DNA from: Triplophysa rosa
Lineage: Eukaryota; Chordata; Actinopteri; Cypriniformes; Nemacheilidae
Reading direction: 5' to 3'
Assembly (NCBI RefSeq): GCF_024868665.1
Contig: NC_079891.1
Location: forward strand, 11,647,750-11,711,749
Length of the DNA stretch: 64,000 nucleotides
Each line of letters opens with the position of its first letter. Position 1 is the first letter of the stretch. The notes beneath the pieces are model-generated. The model had not been told where the DNA came from. It saw only the letters and a list, made by a program, of their open reading frames with translations, and ran no database searches. A program made the position numbers and the translations under genes. Of the stretch, positions 34,568 through 45,309 are shown in pieces.

Positions 34568-35386
34568 TTTGGTGTAAAGTAAATACAGGTTCTTAAAAAA
34601 TCTTGATGTGATGTTCTGAAGCTTAGAAGAGCATGTTATTCTTTGGATATTGTTCTGGTGCAAAATAAAGACCTTGGTGGATGTTGATATTGTTAATGCA
34701 ATTACTTAATGACTGGCTACTGGCTATTACAGGCTACTGCTAACTACTCATAGACCAACATGAACTCGTGACGTGTTAATGCATTGTTATGTCATGACTT
34801 TACTTGGAGGGGCACATTATTATTAACTCATGCTTAACTACTCATAGACCAACATGAACTCGTGACTTGTTAATGCATCATTGTAAAGTTATCAATTACA
34901 CATGCACTACACATATTCAGCTCATCAAAATCACTTATCATTGAGTACCATTTGATGTTTTGTCAAGTTAAAGAGCAGAGCAGATGTGCCTATGTTTAGA
35001 CTGTTTATTATAGACAAGGGGGCCTGATCAATACTAAGAAAACCATCATCTGTAGGCTAAAACTGATTTGTAGTTTGGAAGTAATGCCTGCTTCATGAAT
35101 ACATGTTACTACACGTTGTACTTCACCCTTCAGGTCAATGGAGCAGTGCCTTGGGACCCAGTCTACCGTAACCAGTCAAGGTGGGTATGAATAAAAGTAT
35201 GAATAATCATGCAAAACAGGTGTTTATTATTGTCAGAATCAGAAGAGCTTTATTGCCATGTGCTTGCCAGGCAATTTTCTTTGGTGTTGAAAGCTTCTAG
35301 TACACACATTCAACACAATGACAAGACAAATTATAATAAATATTTAAAGTTTAAAAATATTCTTAAAACAATTGCATATATAAAAT
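34568..35386. repeat. Right inverted arm of the Merlin-type unit
   Basis: About 819 bp, the inverted partner of 21216-22110. It begins 'taaagtaaatacaggttctt' just after the transposase stop and ends 'gcatatataaaat'. Its outer ~170 bp ('cagaatcagaagagctttat' onward) resembles a widespread fish repeat 3' end, so the true terminus could be slightly further in. Confidence 0.9.
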
Positions 35387-37535
35387 AAGAATAGTGTACA
35401 GAAAATGGGAATAACAAGAGAAACTGTACAGGGTTGTGTGTTGTTGAATTTACATATTTACAGATAGTAAAGGCACAAAAAAATTGTTCGAGCCATCCAA
35501 AGGTGTTTGTTATGTATTTTAAATAGGGCACTTTTAATTAATTTTCTTTCTCATAGAGCAAGTTACATTTAACTTAGCCCAGTGTTAATTAATACATTAA
35601 TTAACAAACATGTACTAACATGTAATTAAGGTAGCCGTTATTCACACATGAATTCGTGTGACTCATGTTGTAGTTAAGGTTAATTCTTGATTAGTACATG
35701 CCTTAAATCATCATTAGTTCATAATAAAGTAACACTTAGTTTGAACATGAGTACATGATAATTTATGTACTGTTATTGTAAAGTGTTACCGTTTATTTAA
35801 ATTAAGTTAATAATGACGTAATTTGTTACGTTTTTATTTATTCACAATTTCACATCAAGCTTATAATTATCGTTAAATATTCATAATGCATTAATATTAT
35901 ATCATGTATATCGTTTTTTTATGTTGAAAAAATCAAAAAATACATAAAAACTGCATTTAAACCTGCGCGGAACTGTAATACAAAAAGAAAACTGACACAA
36001 CAAACGAACAAAACGCAATGTATACGGACAGTCTGTGATATATGGTTATCTTGTTTATTTTGTTTTACATGTTCTTGATAAGAAAAACAAGCATATAGGT
36101 CTATTTTACTCTGGTGAAAGTCTGTTCAACAAGCCGACGGTTAACAAGCCGACAGCGGAGAAAACGCGCTGCTCTTCTCTAACTCCCGGTAACAAAACCC
36201 AGATCTGACAAGAATATCTGGCTTTATTGTTTATAATGTTGATAATAAATAAAGTAAACGGGCTTGATACCTCATGCCGACTGTTCAGATCCTAAAAAAT
36301 ACTCCGCAACAAAGACGGAGCCATAGTGCTTGTTTACCTGATTACATGACCGTCATCTGAGGACGATATTCTGCTGATCAGCACGCATATAAATATTGTT
36401 TTCTTTGTCGTTCACGGTCAGTGTCTGTCTTGTCTTGTTTAGCTTTGCATTGGATTTGCATCAATAAATAAGGTAGGCCTATTTATTTCAACTAAGGTAA
36501 GGAATTACAGCGCGTTTTAAAACAAACAAAAAAAGCATCCGTGCGAATTTATTTACAGGCTGTAACTTGAAGGCCCATTTGAACTTCTAGAAGGAAAATT
36601 CTTGCTTTTAGGTATGGAAAAAGGTGCCAGTCTTATGTTAAGGCCAAATTCATTAACATTTGTTGCAGTGAAATGTACATTTGCATGTTTCAAGTTGTTG
36701 AAATTAGCATTAGGGCCTACTTAATATATTTTTAACGAACGAATATGAATTTACTAAGAACAACCGCTCCAAACAAGTAATGGTAATAAACGAATTATTG
36801 TTAATCATTTAATATTACGTTGATATTTTTATACCTAATGTAAGTAATGTTAACAATTCTGTGGCTCACCAGTTTTGAAACATTTAATATGATGATGTGA
36901 GCCGAGCATAAAACGCGATCAGGGCATCCAGTGTGTAAACTTAAACTATTTAAACTAGCTTGCGATCTGAGTGAACAAAGATTTAGGAACACATACAAAT
37001 TATTTTTATATTTTCTGTACATTAAAAAAATCATTACAGAAGAAGTGAAGAAGCGTTAAATAATACGTGACAACTCTAAGGTCTTCTGTAACGGTCACTT
37101 ATCCTTGTGGTGACGCAGTTTTATTCTTATGAAAAATAGGAATATTCAAATAGCATTTTTAATATTCGAATAGTTATTGCGGATCGAATATTCAAATTTT
37201 CGAATATTCGTGCACATCCCTAGTCTCGAGTTACTTATAGATAGTCAGACTTAGAAAATTGTTCATTGTTTTGAGGAATTTAGAAAATTTACACTGGTCA
37301 ATTAGTGATTTGGCTTATTTTTCATAGTAACTGTGGAGACATTCCAATGCAAGTATGGGATACTGTACAGTACAGGCGCCCGCTTATCATGATAGAATAA
37401 AGGACTGAAGCGGAGACAAGTATCACACAGAAGGGGTTTCTTTTGCGATGACAACCGACTGGCTGTACATTATCCTGATTTTAACATGGCTACTTGCCTC
37501 AAGAGCAAATTATATCATGTATTATGTATTGATTT
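35387..37535. other. Gene-poor stretch with hAT remnants
   Basis: I see no gene. At 35540-35780 the words 'taattaacaaacatgtacta' and 'ttcataataaagtaacactt' look MITE-like. At 37160-37225 'gaatattcgtgcacatcccta' is the right end of an abundant hAT family with ATTCGAA-rich termini; its left end was not found. The sequence 36150-36480 is more GC-rich and may belong to that element. Confidence 0.4.
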
Positions 37536-38497
37536 TAGTGCTGTCAATCGATTAAAAAAAATCGGATTAATCACACATTTTCTGTGATTAATCACGATTA
37601 ATCACACATAACAATAATATTTTTAAATATACTTTTACATTTGAATAATTTCACATTTAATCTTCAAATTGATGTAGAAACAACGTATTTCTTTAACAAC
37701 ATCATTTTATGAATGAAAGAAAACATTTTGATATTACTGTAACTGATGTCTCTATTAAATTGATTATTTTAACATTAATTATAGCCATTCAACAATACAA
37801 TTGAGAGCTATCATGAAATATACAGAAACTGAAGGAAGTTCTCAAACACTTTACAGTCTTTAATGCTAAATTATAAATTAAATGCAGAAGAATTCTCATT
37901 AAAGCTAAAAAATAACATTGATTTCTTCTTTTATTTTGTTCTTTGATTAACATTAGTAACAGGAGTCACAGCAGCATGTTTAAGAATGTGGCCCCTTCAA
38001 GAGCTGTCTCAGTACGCAGATCTGACCGTCACCGCACTGCCATTTTCACAACTCTTTGCATTCATTTAAGATTTTATTTTACACTTTGAAGTCTTGCTTA
38101 AGAAAACGCTAGACAAAACGGGCTTTCTGACATAATCGTGTATGGTTTTATCCATTCAACCACAATAGAGTTAACTTAACACGGATGCGCTGTCTGACAG
38201 AGATTCACCGACGCAGCCTTCAGCCCATGACTGTTTACACCAGACTGGACCTCGCGTTGCGTTTTGCCGCGTCCCACAGTTTAGAAGCTGTCTATCTTCA
38301 TTGAACGCGTCAAAGCAACTGTTTAAAATTGCGCTTAAGTGGTTTAAAAGCCTGTACACGAATAAGAGCGTGATTACATAATGTAACGCTAGACAAAAAA
38401 TGACAAAACAAACAGATGCTGCATTAATTGCGTTAAATATTTTTCACACGTTAATTTGAAAAAAATAATCGCATGCGTTAACGCGTTAACAGCCCTA
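37536..38497. mobile_element. 962-bp non-autonomous hAT element with perfect 8-bp duplication
   Basis: Ends TAGTGCTGTCAATCG and, inverted, TAGGGCTGTTAACGCG. Target duplication attgattt is at 37528-37535 and 38498-38505, identical. It is the same family as 13027-13963 in the opposite orientation: both contain 'acctcgcgttgcgttttgcc' or its complement and the same GC-rich core. No transposase. Confidence 0.92.
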
Positions 38498-38505
38498 ATT
38501 GATTT

Positions 38506-39175
38506 TAAATATTTTATTAAACCATTTCTAACAATTGCAAACCTACTGCAGGGAAAACATTTTTACTTTCGGTTTTTAGGCAAGAAAAAAGTAAAAAAAA
38601 AAAAAGACAAACATTCAATTTGGTTTAATCATTTGTAAATACAATCTCATATATGACTGTGCATTATTAGTTTTGATAATAAACAGATGAGAATGCCCTC
38701 AAGGAGCTTAATTCAAAGGGTTCTGCCCTACAACAGGTGAGTTCACTTCTGTTTGGAATTCGCCTTTCATTTGAATATTTTTATTTTCAATTTATTTATT
38801 TAGCATTCAATGTGACAAGTAATCAACGGTGACCTGAAGGCGCTATGTACGCTCAATGTCATCTGTCAATCTGCGTAAATAGTGCTCTGGAAAGTTTCAA
38901 GACATTATATGAAATAAATTGTAAATATATGATATTACTGTATGATGATTATTATTACTGTTATATTCAAAATTAGGTACAAAGCAGTTTCTAAAAGATA
39001 CAGATCTCTGACAGGAAATACACCAGCATTCAAACATTTCGTTCCATCACTGCTGATATGGTGAACTTGATAAAAAATGACTGTGCGACTTCAGACACAG
39101 CAAGCTCAAATATCCAAACCTCCGCCCAAACACATAGCAAAAGTTCATTACTGCAACAGATAACACTGCTGGGAG
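38506..39175. other. Possible exon-like pieces upstream of the hAT insertion
   Basis: No recognised gene. A piece at 38687-38736 is preceded by 'aataaacag' and followed by 'gtgagt', and would read ENALKELNSKGSALQQ in one frame. A second open stretch from about 38990 runs up to the hAT insertion at 39176. They resemble exons of an unrecognised gene or element. Function unknown. Confidence 0.25.
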
Positions 39176-42100
39176 TAGTGTTGTCACGGTACCACAATTT
39201 CAGTAGTCGGTACCAATACCAGTAAAATTCCACGGTTCTCGGTACCAATTTCGGTACCAAAGCAAAACACAAAAACTTGAAAATTGGAACAACAAACACT
39301 TTTTTTATTAATAAAGTTAAACAAAAATATAATGTTCAAATACCAATGCCATTCTTTATACTCACTTAAATTTGCGCTTCAAGTATTTCCACAAGTAATA
39401 AAAGTATGAAATAAAATTACAAGTATTACAAAACAAAAATATGGCACTTTTATTAAAAAAACGTAAACATTTTTATAAATCAAAACAAAACATGCCATGG
39501 CTGAATACACTCTTCTTATAAATAAACTTAATTATTTCTATAAAGTAAACAGAATATGCCATGACTGAACAACACACAACAACTTTATAAACTTAAATAT
39601 TATTAACCAAAACAATGGCATAATTCAAATATTCCAGGGTTTTTAAACATCCGAGTAATTAAATAATAACTAAAATAAATTACACACATTGAAAAGAACA
39701 AAATAAAAACAGAGTAAGTTTCACTTACTAATCTTTTAAGTGTCACCCAAAACAATGACCTACAGTTATTTGAAGTTTGATATAAACTTTCCTTAAGTCA
39801 CTTTTTTTTGCTATTTCCAGATTTTGTGAAAGAAACACTAACATGTCAATGTGTTCCTGGGTCAGCCTTGACCGTCTTGGGCTAACAATATACCCTGCAG
39901 TACTGAATACTCTTTCAGATGAACAGCTCGATGCAGCAATGCACAGATACTTCCTGGCAAACTCTGATAGTTGAGGTAGTGTACCCATATTTGTCTTCCA
40001 CCAGGAAAGTGGATCATCCTCAGCATTGACCTCAGGCATCTGACTGTAAACCAAGAACTCACCATTTAACTCGTCACTTGCAGAAAGTTGTACTTGACTT
40101 GAGATTGCTTCTCCTTTTTCTTTCTTCTCGCCTTGTATGGTGGAAAGCAGGTGCTTCAGATCAGTTTTAGATTTTTTTGATGGCCTGACTTGACTTGACC
40201 CTCCAGACACCTGAGATGCACTTCCATCATTGGTCATTTTTCTCACCTCTTCCAGGAGACGTTGCTTAACATCATCCTTCAGAGAAACAAAGCTGTTCTT
40301 AAACCTTGGATCAAGGTAAGTTGCGGTGTTTAAAAGAAGCTGCAGCTGCAAGCCATCATAGCGATGCCGAAGATACTCATTTATCTTTTCCTTCATCTCC
40401 TGGCCTAAAGCAGAGTCACTTTGTTCATGACTGAGACATTAAAATATCTTCCAAAGTAATGGCAAGACTGAGGACAGGGTGGTATGTTTTTCCCCACTAA
40501 GTGCATCTGTAAATGGACTGAGTGGCTCAAGAACTGCTTTAACAGTTTCTAAAGCTGTAATGTCCGAGTCTTTTGGCATGAAATACCATTTTTTCCTGTC
40601 TTCAGCCAGCACAGCACAGACAACCTGCTGCTGCTCCAAAAAACGTTCCACCATATCGTATGAAGAATTCCACCGAGTGGGTTCATCATGCATCAGTTTA
40701 TGGTCTGGAGAAGACAGATCTTTCTGTTTTTTGGCCAGCTGGCGTGAAAGTTTTGGAGATCTTGTGAAGGCAGAAACTGTTTTTCGAAGCCTTGACAGCG
40801 CTGCAGACACCCTGTTCACCTCCAGTGCCTTATGTACAGCAAGGTGAAGATTGTGTCCAAAACAGGGAATCCAGGTGAAGTCCTCAAAGGCTTTTTTGTT
40901 ATTTGTGGCATTATCTGTTGTGATGCCTGCCATTCTTTCAATGTCCAACTTCCAGTCTTCAAGTTTCTCTTCAAAGGCCTCCTTCAAACATTCAGCAGTG
41001 TGATCTGTGTTGAGACCACAACAACCAAGACACCAGGATTGTAGTTCCCATGATTTGGTAATGTACTGAAGAGTTACAGACATGAAAGTGTCTGCAGTTC
41101 TGCTTGTCCACAGATCTGTTGTGCAGCTGTAAAACGGTTTGTCTCCGAGATGTTGGATTATGAGGTCTCTTGTGTCATTGTAGATGCGGGGAATCTCAGT
41201 GTACATAAAAAAGTTTCGGCTTGGAAGCTGGTAATTTGGGTTGAAGTGATGAAGCATTTGCTGGAATCCACATTTTTCAACTGCATAAATGGGCACTTGA
41301 TCCATACATATGAATTCAGCAACAGCTCGGTTCAATTTACGTGCCTCAGGAGAGTTTTTGTCATATTTCTGCTGCCGCTCAAAAGCAACTTTAACTGTTG
41401 TCTGTTTTAGAGTTTGCTGGGGTGTTTCATGATTTTCCTCAGCTTGCAGCTGTGAAAGGAAAACAGAATATGCTTAAGTAAAGCAATGGGCTTAGTCTGA
41501 TGCTTAATTAGCTAAAATATAACTTATCAGTAAATAACAAACCTCTACTTTTATAATGAATTTAGACAAGATTACATAAATTAATATCACTGATAGATGA
41601 TAATCGTAGTATTGAAAGAAACCTCACAATATGATTACATTTGTTAAATAACATGAGATAATATGATCTCACTGTTGATGTTGGATAATGCATGTTTCCA
41701 AACTATACATCCGGAGATAAAACGTGTTTTATTTTATCTAACTTTTCTTTAATCCAAATTCCAAACTTTGCATTAAAATTTTATTTTAAAGGGCTTTTTA
41801 AACCCAGCCAAAAATTAACAGTTTTTCTGACGGACTGATATAAAGACATAAGTATATACATGTACGTTATGTAACACATATTTAAACAGGTCATCTAAAA
41901 GACTAGTACTTGATACTTGGTGTATCAAAGTAGTAAATCCCATCATGGCCAGCTGTTTTTTAACCCTTACAAAGTTACAAGTGCATTAAATGGTTAATAA
42001 ACGTACTTGTATTAGCATTAGCCGCGCTTGTGCTAACAAAACAATGCTTAAAGCAAATGGCGTGTTTATTTCAATCCAACATTCATATTATTACAGTATG

Positions 42101-42560
42101 TTATTCATAACGTAATCGCAACATCAAAAATTTAATCAAACCTACCTGCTTGAACTCCTTCATTAGGTCCGGGTGTCGGTCTTTGAGGTGTTTTATTAAA
42201 TTTGAAGTGTTTCCTCCTTTTGAGAGAAAACTCTTATGACATCGTTTGCAGATCGGTTTATGATTATCTATGATGTCCCCCGTGTCATCAGCCTCAAATC
42301 CAAAATATTTCCATACGTTGCTCTTTCCTCTCTTGTCAATGAGTTGTTTCGGAGCCGCCACCACATCAGCAGCACCGCCGGTTGCCATGTCTTACTGCTT
42401 TTATGAAGAGAACGCAACTGCGCATCTTTCGAATAGTGCGTCAAGAACCGGGTTGTACCGAGTACTCGGTACCCCCGGTACTTAAGAAAATCTGGTACCG
42501 TAACATTTTTTTTTTTGGTACCGACTTGGTACCGAAGTACCGGGTCTTTTGACAACACTA
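39176..42560 (-). mobile_element. 3.4-kb autonomous-type hAT transposon
   Basis: The terminal inverted repeats are TAGTGTTGTCACGGTACC and TAGTGTTGTCAAAAGACCC. An exact 8-bp target duplication, gctgggag, lies at 39168-39175 and 42561-42568. Subterminal 'ggtaccgagtac'-type motifs repeat near both ends. A two-exon transposase gene fills the minus strand. Intact ends, an intact duplication and only one coding lesion point to a recent insertion. Confidence 0.95.
39743..42388 (-). CDS. hAT transposase with BED zinc finger (ZBED-like), one in-frame stop
   Basis: Two minus-strand exons, 42388-42146 and 41449-39743, join in phase 0 at GTAGGT / TTTCACAG and give about 649 codons. Exon 1 is a BED finger: WKYFGFEADDTG, ICKRCHKSF, and NLIKHLKDRH (C-x2-C with H-x4-H). 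Exon 2 has the hAT catalytic core: FYSCTTDLWTSRTADTF and AGITTDNATNNKKAF with the Asp residues, the CFGHNLHLAVHKAL block, DEPTRWNSSYDMVERF, and the C-terminal dimerisation region CIAASSCSSERVFSTAG with the Glu, then LTQEHIDMLVFLSQNL. A single TAA at 40439-40441 interrupts an otherwise open frame, between LPLLWKIF and CLSHEQSDSALGQEM. It may be a nonsense mutation, an individual allele or a sequencing error. The enzyme would excise and reinsert the element. Confidence 0.88.
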
Positions 42561-42568
42561 GCTGGGAG

Positions 42569-43082
42569 CATGTTTTTGTTTTCGCTAAACCAATGCTATC
42601 TAGCATTTCAGTGTTTCTTAACATCCTAAAAACGATTCAAACTCTTAAGGCACATTCACTGACAAGAATAATGATAACTAATGAAATTATTTTTTAAATG
42701 AACGTAGCTAAAAAGAAACTTAGCAGTGGTTTAATACAACATATGTTTGACTGTATACGATGATCTTAACCGTTTCGCTTGATGCATAACCTGCTGGTGT
42801 TCTCCACATCTTAACTTTGATAAACCATTTTTTATTATAGCTCAAGCATCGTTGAATTTGCACTTATCTGGCATTGAGTGAGTTAAATGACTCCACGCCT
42901 CTGACTGATTTATGCAGTACTGCACATGATCACGATCCATCCGCTCAAAGCCTCTTTTTTTAAGTTCTTCCCGCTTTCCCCCAGATCAGCAACGTTGTTT
43001 TGTTCTGGCTTCGGCAACACTAACCAATATTTTTAACAGCGCTGCAACTAACAAAATCTAGTTTGTTTAATTTAAGCACTTT
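42569..43082. other. Unassigned spacer
   Basis: No gene or clear repeat is visible; AT-rich up to the start of the DIRS element. Confidence 0.35.
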
Positions 43083-45110
43083 CAAGTACCTCTGCTCCGC
43101 GGAGAGTGGTGACTCCACCCCCGCGCCGTCAAGCTCATTGGGAGCAGTTTGGGCAGGCACAGGTGGACCTGTTTGCCTCCCTGGACACTACCCATTGCCC
43201 GCTTTGGCACTCCCTGACAGAGGCCCCCCTCGGCACAGATGCCTAAGCGCACAGCTGGCCACGGGACAAGTGGAAGTACGTCTCCTTGCACAGATCCTGT
43301 GCAAGGTCAGGGAAGAGGAGCATCAAGTGCTACTAGTTGCGCCCTATTGGCCCAACCGGACTTGGTTCTCAGAGCTGGTGAGCCTGACAACAACTCCCCC
43401 CTGGCCGATTCCCCTGATGAAGGACCTTCTTTCTCAGGAGAAGGGTATGGTCTGGTACCCTAGGCCAGACCTCTGGAACCTCCACGTCTGGCTCTTGGAC
43501 GGGACGAGGAGATCCTGAGTGACTTACATCTGCAATACCATCACTCAGGCCAGAGCTCCAGCCAGTAGACGCCTGTATGCATACAAGTGGCGCCACTTCT
43601 CATCCTGGTGTTCTTCCCGCGGGAAGATCTGCAGAGTTATGCAATCGGTGTCGTACGGTCCGTCCTCCAGGAAAGGGAGAGAGCAAACTCTACCCTTCCA
43701 CCCTAAGTCACCATCGCTGAACATCACACATTTGTTGCCGGTAAGTCTCAGACAGCACGACCTGGTCATCAAATTCCTGAGGGCCGTGAGGAGGCTGAAT
43801 CCTCCCCATCCACGCTCCGTATCTTATTGGGACCTCAACGTGGTCCTCGAGGGCCTGAGAAGGGCCTCGTTGAGCCCCTGGGAGAAGCCGCTCAACCTCA
43901 TCTCACGATGAAGACGGTTCTCTTAGTGGCGCTCGCCTGCATCAAGACAGTAGGGGATCTTCATGAACTCTCTGTGTCCAACGAGTGCCTAGAGTTCGGG
44001 CCGGGCGACTACCACGTGGTTCTGAAACCCCTGTCCGGCTACTTGCGCAAAGTTCCCACCACTTCAGGGACCAGGTGGTGAACTTGCAGGCGCTCTCCCC
44101 TGGGGAGGAAGACCCAACCCTTCCGTATTGTGTCCAGTAAGCACACTGCGCCACTACTTGGACCGCATGCAGAGCTTCAGATGCTCTCAGGAGCTCTTTG
44201 TCTGCTCTGGAGTACAGTAGAAGGGGAGAGCTGTCCCCAACAGAAATTGGCGCACTGGATCGTGGACACCATCACTCTGGCATTCTGGTCCCAGGATCTC
44301 CTGTTCCCACTTGCAGCAAGCGCTCACTGCACTCGGGGTGTAGCCTCCTTGTGGTCACCTGCTCAGGGCGCCTCTCTGTCAGACATTGCAGAGCTGTGTG
44401 TGTTGGGCTGCGCCCACCAATTATGTACCTGAGCTAGTGCTCCATACGTAGTGACTCCCCCCTTGGGTCATCCCGTCTGACGTTTCCTCACTCTTGGTTC
44501 CCCTGTTGGTGAACCTGTGACATCCCCTCGGTGGACTCCACCGCTTCTGTGCACCCCTGGTTGGGGCCTCGCACTACTACTCCCATGAGATCTCTCCACT
44601 GGTGAGACCATGTAGGTATTCCATGTATTACCTCCCTATGGCAGGATGTGGTCTCTGTAGCGTTCCCCCTCAGGCGAGGGTGTAGTGCTTCCCAAAGGTC
44701 CTTACGGTGCCGGGCCGCTATCTCGTCTCTAGAGTAAGGAAGGCCACCGTCTGTACTGAAACTGTTGCCTTACTACACCACTGGAGGGTTACGATTTGCG
44801 GTAGTGCTCACTTGTGACTCGCCCAGGCCTGTCATAGTCGCTCCTCTGGAAGTCGTGACGCGGTTCAGTGGCATGGCATTTTGTATAGGGACCCCATTCG
44901 GTCTCGACATAACGTCGAGAGACTGACAGAAAGGGTGTCCTTCATGCCACAACGCTTCGTCGTCCGCTGCAGTGACCGGGAGATGCCTCTCAGGTTCTTC
45001 AGCCAAAAAGATGAACGAATGGGCACGCCATCTTCCTTTTATACCCGTATGCAAAGGGCAGAGACTGGCATGCCATTCCATTCGCCAAGTTCATTAGCCT
45101 TTTAAAAGTG
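43083..45110 (+). mobile_element. DIRS-1-like retrotransposon, 3' part
   Basis: The plus strand carries the end of the RNase H region (WEQFGQAQVDLFASLDTTHC, CPLWHSLTEAPLGTDALAH), then the tyrosine recombinase, then non-coding 3' sequence with 'ggtctcgacataacgtcgag' and 'gaccgggagatgcctctcag', which I recognise as DIRS-1-type terminal sequence. The 5' half (gag and most of RT) is absent. A second, inverted DIRS fragment is at 6541-7140. Confidence 0.82.
43519..44440 (+). pseudogene. DIRS-1-like tyrosine recombinase, frameshifted
   Basis: Recognisable blocks are ARAPASRRLYAYKWRHFSSWC, LRQHDLVIKFLRAVRRLNPP, HPRSVSYWDLNVVLEGLRRA, MKTVLLVALACIKTVGDLHE with LSVSNECLEFGPGDYHVVLK, and then a C-terminal part reading QKLAHWIVDTITLAFWSQ and CTRGVASLWSPAQGASLSDI. 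They lie in three frames with shifts near 43910, 44080 and 44190. The C-terminal catalytic Arg/His and Tyr region is degraded: the usual WATP-type block reads LGCAHQLC. Not functional. Confidence 0.82.
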
Positions 45111-45309
45111 ATGATAGGTTCTCAAGTTCAAACCTCATTCTGTCTCGACACAACGTCTTGTTCTCTCCATCAGGTTGTTACTGAGACGTTTCTCTTCTAT
45201 AATCTCCTGTCTCTAACTCGATCTCTCTCTCTGTGTGTGTCCGTGTGCATGTGTGTTTGGTGAGTGTCAGTGTGTGCATGTTATTTAATGTATTGCTTAG
45301 AGTTAACAG
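45111..45309. other. DIRS downstream flank with short TG tract
   Basis: Contains a second 'ctgtctcgacacaacgtctt' motif at about 45150, likely DIRS terminal sequence, and a short TG-rich tract at 45232-45275. Confidence 0.45.

Larger units (their letters stand above)
21216..35386. mobile_element. ~14.2-kb inverted-arm unit carrying Merlin-type transposase and CCDC106-like genes
   Basis: The outer ~0.85 kb on each side are inverted copies of each other, described separately. Between them lie two spliced genes transcribed away from each other: a CCDC106-like gene on the minus strand (22196-27405) and a decayed Merlin/IS1016-type transposase on the plus strand (29412-34523). Each gene's 3' end points at, and stops within 90 bp of, one arm. 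That symmetry is why I read the whole as one transposable unit. Later insertions (hAT MITEs at 23124, 31351 and 32671, MITEs at 25030 and 25326) sit in introns. Exact outer termini and a target duplication could not be fixed, because the left arm abuts another repeat. Confidence 0.6.

Noticed and set aside
35220..35386. Reading the outer part of the right arm as an independent LINE tail that creates the inverted repeat by chance
   Set aside because: The inverted match continues for over 600 bp further inward through unrelated sequence, so chance insertion of two tails cannot explain it, though the exact terminus stays open.
43082..45081. Minus-strand open frames opposite the DIRS element
   Set aside because: Shadows of the GC-rich plus-strand recombinase region.
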